This document shows positions 56,764 to 64,000 of a stretch of DNA of 64,000 nt, piece after piece. The DNA comes from Liquidambar formosana (lineage: Eukaryota; Streptophyta; Magnoliopsida; Saxifragales; Altingiaceae). Made by a program: the position numbers and the translations under genes. Position 1 is the first letter of the stretch. Every line of letters begins with the position of its first letter. The stretch covers positions 18,041,133-18,105,132 of the forward strand of contig CM077833.1 in assembly GCA_039720395.1 (NCBI GenBank). Direction: 5' to 3'. The notes beneath the pieces were generated by a model, which worked only from the letters and a program-made list of their open reading frames with translations, ran no database searches and was not told the DNA's origin.

Positions 56764-58695
56764 ATTTTTTTTTTTGCCCTTTCTTGAATTCTATTACCAA
56801 GTGTCACTTACTTGAGTAAACATAGTAGAATCCTGCTAATTTATATCTAACTAATTTATTATCTCCTTGGTGTCATTATTGCCTTAATGAATTTGAATTC
56901 TTGACTTCTCTAAATAAAGATCGATCTCTTAGCACCTATCTTATACTATTAAGGTTAATAGGCCATTATAATCAATAGAAAAAAAGGCTAGTTTACACGC
57001 AGCAATGTGTTTTGATTTATTGATTTATTGAATATCAAAGTTGAAATTGAAATTCAATTTTTGTACGTATTACATGTTGTAAATTCAATATCAAATAGTC
57101 AAGATTTGGGTCCTATCTTATTCTAATTCATACCATTGGCCCGCTCTATGATGTGAATCGACAATTTAATTCGATATTTTTGCTGTTGGTGAGCAGATAA
57201 GATTATGCATGCCAAATTGCCAATGGGTACGGTTCGGCTTCTCGATATGACATTGGAGTATTGGGAGTACCACATCTCTCTCTCTCTCTCTCTCTCTCTC
57301 GCTCTGTGTGTGTGTGTGTGAAAATGGCATGGGGTGCTGATGGCCTCACATTCTACTTTGTAGAGAGTGCTCAAATGCTCGACAGGTAAATGAACAGTTG
57401 TGGCCGGTGGTGGTCGATTCTAGACTTCTCTAGTCCACGAGTCCATGACCCACCTATATATAATTGTTCATGAATTTAATTATTTTCGTTTTCCTTTTTA
57501 TTTGCTCTCCTGGTGATTGGCATTCAATTGAATTTTAGGGTAAGCCTATTTGCGAAGGGTTTTTCTTTCTAGTACTCTAATGTATTATCAACCAATTAAA
57601 GTGACTTACTAGACCTTTATCCCCAAAAAAAACATAAAAATAAAAAATAAAGAAAGTTGAGCTACTAGACTGGAGATATGTTAATTATACCCCAAAGGCT
57701 CAAAGCATGCCTGAGGGAGAGGATTGAGAAAAACTCATATGTAACTGTAATATGATTAATGGCGTATCACAAGACAATGAAAATAGAACAAAGTAAGATT
57801 GTCAGAATATTTTTTAATCCCATAATCCTATTTCATTGCACTCACATTGACTCTAACATTACGTTATCGCATCACAATTACACTGAAGACTTACTCGGGG
57901 GTCTATGAGTTGCTTTAATAATCTAGCATGATAGGTTTTTGTAGAGTGACACAAAGATACACACCAAAACAACGAGGCCAACCCACATGCTAATGAACTC
58001 GGTCATGCCAGCAGTTGAGAGTACTAGAAATGTGGTGTATAATTTTAATGATGACATTATCATTACTTGGATCAAAGTGAATTTTGAAAATGACCCATGA
58101 GGCCATGAGTCTCGTACTGGTTAATTACTATTATCATGTCGTTGACGCAAGAGGATCAATCGATGGCCTCTTCTTTAGCCCATTGATGGGTCAATTTTCA
58201 CCAGAATGGTATGATTTCGAAAGGAGGCAAGAGTTCGCGAAAAGGGTTGTCTCCCACTAGTCATTTCGTTCGGTCTTTGGATTGAGTGGTTGCTCTTGCA
58301 GGACGACGAGGACATGTCATTAGGAAAACTTAATTTTTAAATGTACCTTTCAAAACAACATGAATGATCTCCCACTGCTCTGGTTCCTCATCCCTCAATC
58401 GATCCTTTTATTATTAGTTGGGCCATTCTATAATTCCCCCTATTTTTTAATTAGGGATGACAATTTGTGTTGGCGTGTGCCTTTTGTTATGTCCAAGTAC
58501 AGGTCTTTGTTAAATGGATCAATCTAATTATAGTACTATTATAACAAAGTATCCAATTTTAAACTCGAACAGGATCTAGTTAACAAATTGGTAGCATGGC
58601 ATGACGTGTGAAACCATTTTAATTACTAGATCGTGTTAGGTGGAATGATTGACTAACTCAACATATATATTCCAATTTAACACAATTAGTTTTGA
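56764..58695. other. Gene-free region
   Basis: Microsatellites (TC)13 at 57275-57300 and (TG)8 at 57305-57320. No supported gene. Confidence 0.5.
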
Positions 58696-58853
58696 GGGAA
58701 TTACAGATTGGTTTGGTTATAGGAAAATAACTATACATCAATACAAGCTAGAACTAACTTTGTAGTAGATGACTACTAACCTAACTAAGAATGACTACTA
58801 ATCTGTATTAATATGTAATTATTTGCTCATATCTAGACCAATCTGTAATCCCC
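58696..58853. mobile_element. MITE family M, copy 3 (best preserved)
   Basis: Ends GGGAATTACAGATTGGT and ACCAATCTGTAATCCCC are near-perfect inverted repeats of about 17 bp. Internal repeats are TGACTACTAACCTAACTAAG and AATGACTACTAATCTG. Confidence 0.8.
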
Positions 58854-59207
58854 CATTGATTTTTTTTTTTTGGTTATTCATCAAATTCAAACATTTGATG
58901 GGTCAAATTTAAAGTAAAAAAATAAAATAAAAGGAGATATTATTATTTTTATTTATTTTTATTAATAATTAAGGATATCTCAAACCTTATTCCTGTTGAG
59001 ATTTCAGTGTAGACTATTTTAAAAATACAATTTATGGCATTTCAACAGGGGAAAAAAGAATTAATTGTGTGGGTAATACACCCGTGTTTTAAATAGATAC
59101 CGAATAATAATTGTGTCAACAACACAATTAAATAAGTGATTGGAGTTAGGTTAAATTGAGGTTAGACGAGACGAGTCCCTTGACCTAATAAACTAAACAC
59201 GACTTAT

Positions 59208-59546
59208 TTGGAACACAAAGGAATGGGCCAACTCCAATGTACAAAATTCCAAATGGGTTTAAATCGTTATCATTGGTCTGTCGGTAGCACAGTGATAAGA
59301 GGCCTATATAGAGTCGGTTTTGGGGTGCTTCACTATGCTGTACGCTCAGGCGATAGGCCAAATCTCAAAAGGTACAAGGCCCCACGGCTCCGTGATCACG
59401 TTATGCCCTACCATTTGGGGCACCGACCAATGGGGTGGTTCAATTTTGTCTGCCTATGCACACATAGCCACCATATAATAGAGGCCAGAGCTTACGTACA
59501 GGCAACAGTGGATTCTGGCATTTGGTATATGTCTGCAACATTATAA
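59208..59546 (+). other. GC-richer open stretch of 112 codons, unrecognised
   Basis: It is open across its length and more GC-rich than its AT-rich surroundings. The sequence ACTCCAATGTACAAAA at its left edge recurs as ACTTCAATGTACTAAA near 59585, which could be a duplicated flank. The peptide has several Cys/His (CLCTHSHH) but no family I recognise. It could be part of an inserted element or a decayed gene. Confidence 0.25.
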
Positions 59547-59599
59547 TGTCCATTCATCGTGACCCTCATGGGAATTATATCAACTTCAATGTACTAAAA

Positions 59600-60850
59600 A
59601 CCAAAAAGAAAAATACATATTACCCCAAAATAACAGTGGTACTTTGGAGTTTGGACAGCTCTTCAACATTTTTTTTTTTTTTAAATTTTCTTTTTTGGTA
59701 ATTAATAATTTTTTTTAAAAAAAAATAATTGTTATGTTTTGCTAACAGAACTACGAACAATCCTAATTATTTGTCTGCCTTCATGAAAGGTCACCCAATT
59801 TTGAAACAATGAGTTCATATTATAAGTTGCGTGGACTTCTGTTGGCAATGCTGGATTAATTAAAGAAGCTTATCCATTCAATCAATCATGTATTTTGCAA
59901 GCACAGAGAGCCTATTTGCTTGTACGTCCATGGAAATTTGACTTTTATTGAAGCCATAACCATAATTCATCGTTTTCTTTTCTTTTTCTTTTTTCCTTTT
60001 TTATTTTTCTTTTTATTTTTTATTAATACTATCATATGTAATCAATTTTCAAGAATTTATGAAATGCTGTAAAACTATCAAATTTTTTAGTACTACTAAT
60101 TTGTGAGCCACCTTCTTTTTTTTTTTTTTTTTTTTTTTTTTTTGACTCATGGTGAATTCTTGTAAACAAATAACATGCAAAACATAATGAAACAATTCAA
60201 TTTTCATGAAACATAATTTTTTTTTTTTCTTTTTTTGGGGTTCAAAGGAGAGTCCAATGGGTCATTGGGGCTACCTAATTGGGGTTACCTGTATTCTTAT
60301 TTATAACCTCTTTCCTTTATACAAGCATTCGATAGGAATTGAATTCACACCCTCTCCCAAACCCTTCTCTCTGAAGAGGGGAGATATGCCATATAAGTTC
60401 CATTGGCAATTTCCATGAAACAAACATCTACACAATTTTTAAAGGTATTTTGCAGAAGAGTGCTGCGACATTCATTGGAAACTTGGACCGGATTCATCCA
60501 CCAAATGATGCGGTAATCATTTCTCTTTCTTTAATTCTCATTTGCCACTGCCACATCAGAATACACCGTGCTCTAATTTTGTTATAAACTGTGTTGTGAT
60601 GGGGGTATTCTCTCTAGTGCAACTGGAGCCAAGCAAAAGCCAATCCACCCTCAAGTAAATTATATAAATTTAGATATGTAAAGAGCAATGCTTTTCTAAA
60701 AGCACTCCCCTTTGTGCTGGCCTATTCATTTGTACAGGATACTTAGCCGTACTTTCTATGTTGGGGAGAGAAGAAAAAAACAAAACAAAAACAAACAAAA
60801 AACAGAAAGTGCCTTTCAGAAACAGCGAAATGGATGGCCGATACCCGTCG
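59600..60850. other. Gene-free, T-rich region upstream of ABCG
   Basis: T28 at 60116-60143 and a second T-rich run at 60221-60236. 60237-60400 has a B-box-like GAATTCAATTCC on the minus strand and might be a minus-strand SINE with its tail at the left, but no target duplication was found. Confidence 0.4.
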
Positions 60851-61570
60851 TTCTCGTATATAATTGATGGGACGCAATAATTGAGTCATTGAGTGTGTGC
60901 CTACTGCCTATATAACCTTCAAACTATGCACACTCTAATTCACTGGGTTCGAGCTCTGTGCCCTTACAATTGCATCTCTGCTCGCATGCTCAGCTCCAAA
61001 GTATCCTTCCTCTCTCCTTTCTTTTTTTCATTCTCTCCTTTCTTTTTTCTTCATTGTTGCTCCTTCATCAATGGGGCCTTGTTGCCCAAACAACACGTTT
61101 CTGTATTTGAAATTATGGGATTGGGAGAACGTGTTGTTTCAACTAATCCCCAATGCGTGTGTAAGGAGGAAAAGGGAGGACTCATTGGGCTGTCCTTCGA
61201 ACGAACGAAAAAGATAAAGAAAAAGAAAATGTTGTTCCTTATGTGTCGTCGTCTGAGAAGTATATTTCAGTGTGAATTCACTAGTGTATGCACTAAATAC
61301 AAAGAAATTTTCTTATGCAAATCAACTACACAGCAGAGCGACTACCCAGGAGCCAATTCCCTTACACATGCACAGACACACACATATATTAGATAAATGA
61401 GCTCTGTAGACTAATATGTTTTTATTTTTATGGTTTGTCTATAGAGAAACTGTACTAGAAGCTGATTAACAGGAACATTTATTTATTTATTTTATTATAA
61501 ATAAATTCGTTGCTGATATGTACTTGACTCACCTCATACTTGCTTTGTTGTTGAGTCAGTTGTAGCAGAA
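60851..61570 (+). promoter_or_regulatory. ABCG promoter and 5' leader
   Basis: TATA candidates TATATAA at 60857-60863 and 60909-60915. The leader after them includes a long pyrimidine tract (about 61000-61060). A 5' UTR intron is possible (GTAAGG near 61161, acceptor TTGTAG just before CAGAAATGG) but not proven. Confidence 0.45.
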
Positions 61571-63945
61571 ATGGAGGTGAAGAGAGAATTCAAACAAGAA
61601 CGGTTCAAGAATTTTGATGGGTTGAGTGAAGCTGAATCCACACTATGGACTGGAAAAGACGCCCTTTTTCTACCCGCAAGGAAATTCAGCAGCAAAACAA
61701 CTAGAGTAATTCAACCAGAGGATTACAAGCATGAGGCTGAAATTAGCATGCTAACAACGCCAAGCCTTGGCAGAAAAATGGAACCACCAAGCCCAAAAGC
61801 TATTCGCAAAACCAAGTCATTAAGTGCCCAATTCTCAGTGAATATAGATGAACTTTTTAATAATTTCTCCAGAAGCTTTGATGATACAGGAGGCTCCATT
61901 CTTAGTAGGTCTTTTAGCAATCAGTTAGGCTATTCCTTTCCACTAGATCGAGCTACCTTGCCTTTGAATGAGATCACGGAAGTCTCGAGATTACAAAGTT
62001 CCAATTGCAGTAAGACACTAGTACTGCATGCTAACACTAATATAGATGAATGATTTTGTTTGGATTCATAAATCATAATCGAACTGACACTTACACCCAA
62101 AAGGACTTGTATGCTAGACTAGCTGATAAATATGCACCGCTAAAAGACCCTGTTTTGGTAACGCATTTTGGTTTTTGTTTGAAGATGTTTCTCTTAAGGG
62201 GTCTTAATCATTAAATTTTCTCCTGCTCCATTTGATTACAGGGAAACCTGAGGAAAAGAAATTTTGGAATTTCACACCCTAGTCTTTCAAGTGATCAATC
62301 AACAAAATCTCCTCATGAAGTACAGAAAAAAAAAAAAAAAAAAAAAAAAGAAAGCAAAGAAAAGGCTTTAGCACTTCTGTATAGGGGCAATCAGAAAATG
62401 TGCCTTGTGGCCTAGCATTAATTGCGTTACAATATGTACATATCTTTCAATAACAATGCTGTCAATTGTGAGACCAATATTAGGCTGATTAGTCCTTATC
62501 TTTACTCCCAGAAGATCGTATGCCAGATGAATCTCCGCAAGCTAACAAGGACGATCCAGATTCATGTGGTGCAAGGAAAATACACATAGAACCTACCTTA
62601 CCCATATCTCTAAAAGTAAGCTGTCAAACTAATTGAGATTCATCTCCTAGAGATGCAAAGTTCGTTATGCCAACCCCCCCCCCCCCCCCCCCCCCCCCCT
62701 CCCCTTTTTTTTTTTCCTATTCTTTTTAAATGGTAGAAAAGGTAAAAACATCAAGAGGTTAGTAATTTCATATCCACTGCTTGTTTTGCAGTTCCAAGAC
62801 GTCAGATACAATGTAGCTGCGAGGGGAGAGAAGTGCTCAGACCCAGAGAATTTTATACTGCAAGGCATTACTGGTTCAGTACATCCAGGGGAGGTTCTTG
62901 CTCTCATAGGACCATCAGGAGGTGGTAAAACAACTCTACTTAACCTTCTTAGTGGAAGGGTCAAAATTAACCGTGGAACCATCACTTATAATGGCCAACC
63001 ATATACCAAGTCACTAAAGCAGAGGTATATGAGCACACATACATACATACATTCATACATCTACTGAGTTGCTACAAAGAGGCTGATTGATATGATGTAT
63101 ATGGATGAACAGGATTGGATTTGTGCTGCAAGATGACATTGTGTTTCCCCACCTTACGGTGAAAGAATCTCTGACATATGCTGCTCTGCTTCGGCTTCCC
63201 AATACATTAACCAGGCAACAGAAAAAAGAAAGAGCCATGCATGTTATTTCCGAGCTTGGCCTTGAAAGGTGCTTTCTCAATCAACCTGCGTTCAAAACAC
63301 AGTATGATCAATTTTTTTTTTCTTCCGCTCTTACATTGATTTTTAGTTTCAGTCTTCCTCAAATCAAAATATTATTCATATAGCTCAATAAATGGAATTG
63401 GACAAGATTGTTTAATAATCACCAAGATTGATGCTGCATTATGATGAAAAAAAATGCATACCTTTTCAAGTGGGTAACAATCTATTTTGGGTGCAGAAGT
63501 CCAGAGGAAAATTCCAATACATCACTACTCAAAACTGAAGAGATTGATTAACTCCCATCTGTTGATACTCTTAAGCTTTGTGGGTCACAATCATATCCAT
63601 AAAATCATCTATTGTCCATTCTACAGGGCATATGGCCTGCTCAGCATCTATTTTACTTCATATGGATGGTGGTGCTAACTAGTATCTGCACCATATAATT
63701 GGTAGATTAGTATTGATTTAGTATTTGGTTGGAAAGAAAAACATTAACCACATGGCTTTAGGTGCCAAGATACAATAATTGGTGGCGCAATAGTAAGAGG
63801 GATTTCTGGTGGTGAGAGAAAAAGGGTCTGCATTGGCAATGAGATCCTGCTCAACCCATCACTTCTGTTCTTAGATGAACCAACATCTGGTCTGGATTCA
63901 TCAACTGCTCTTCGAATTGTTCAGATGCTACACAACATTGCCAAG
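61571..63945 (+). CDS. ABC transporter G family half-transporter (ABCG22/27-like), N-terminal part
   Basis: Exons 61571-62009, 62512-62615, 62792-63024, 63113-63268 and 63762-63945 join in frame to 372 codons, and the gene continues past the right edge (donor GTACTG at 63946). The N-terminus is a hydrophilic, Ser-rich extension with [20 protein letters not shown], as in the plant ABCG22/ABCG27 group. The ATPase domain follows: [10 protein letters not shown], Walker A GPSGGGKT (residues 221-228), Q-loop region [20 protein letters not shown], signature ISGGER (325-330), Walker B LLFLDE (345-350) and TSGLD. The membrane domain is not in the window. ABCG half-transporters dimerise in membranes and export lipids or hormones; AtABCG22 affects stomatal behaviour. 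The substrate here is unknown. The start is the first ATG of an open frame after an acceptor-like TTGTAG. Intact as far as seen. Confidence 0.92.
62674..62699 (+). repeat. Run of 26 C in ABCG intron 2
   Basis: C26 followed by TCCCC and T12, about 90 bp before the exon 3 acceptor. The opposite strand is G26. Likely unstable in length. Confidence 0.95.
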
Positions 63946-64000
63946 GTACTGAAAATTTCGTAACCTTTAATTCCCTAATTTGGAATATCCAAACTGATCA

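Noticed and set aside
60893..61396. 167-codon frame upstream of ABCG
   Set aside because: It has a non-ATG first codon, is dominated by a pyrimidine tract (SPFFFSFSPFFFL) and lies in the leader region; there is no known motif.
61723..61920. Minus-strand 65-codon frame
   Set aside because: It is antisense to the first coding exon of the ABCG gene.

Overview
The window is nuclear DNA of a flowering plant, most likely a eudicot; the species cannot be told from sequence alone. Signs are AT-rich noncoding DNA, GT-AG introns, a plant tRNA-Pro, plant-only protein families (VQ/MKS1, AIPP2-like PHD, ABCG half-transporter) and a heavy load of Copia, L1, SINE, MULE-like, hAT-like and Helitron elements.

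Layout. (1) 1-4185: minus-strand Copia element running off the left edge. (2) 4186-15814: remains of a gene built from near-identical symmetric exons of about 69 codons in tandem, ending in a large last exon with a coiled-coil domain (PEARLI-4/MATH-CC-like). It is broken by the Copia element inside one exon and by about 9 kb of nested elements in one intron: an L1 that itself holds a hAT-like element, a complete Copia with target duplication GTTAT, and a MULE-like element. (3) 15815-22780: gene-free repeats, including a 409-bp foldback element. (4) 22783-42260: a six-exon PHD-finger AIPP2-like gene of 515 codons. Its first coding exon is only the ATG, followed by a 16.2-kb intron packed with L1 fragments, two SINE families and two copies, in opposite orientation, of a coding-poor LTR retrotransposon; one copy carries a decayed N-terminal PDS5 cohesion-gene segment. 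(5) 42543-42613: tRNA-Pro(AGG) beside a perfect 19-bp hairpin. (6) 44080-44573: short Helitron; 45411-46178: intronless VQ protein MKS1. (7) 46783-60850: MITEs, a MULE with 9-bp target duplication, a second Helitron, microsatellites and no recognised gene. (8) 60850-64000: promoter and first five coding exons of an ABCG half-transporter (ABCG22/27-like) that runs off the right edge.

The intact host genes have no obvious joint pathway: chromatin reading (AIPP2-like), MAP-kinase/WRKY defence signalling (MKS1) and membrane export (ABCG). The main interest is how mobile DNA has reshaped gene structure: tandem symmetric exons that can be lost without frame cost, splice acceptors that drifted while keeping frame, a start codon 16 kb from the rest of its reading frame, and a host gene fragment inside a retrotransposon. 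All family names rest on motif recognition by eye; no database search was run.
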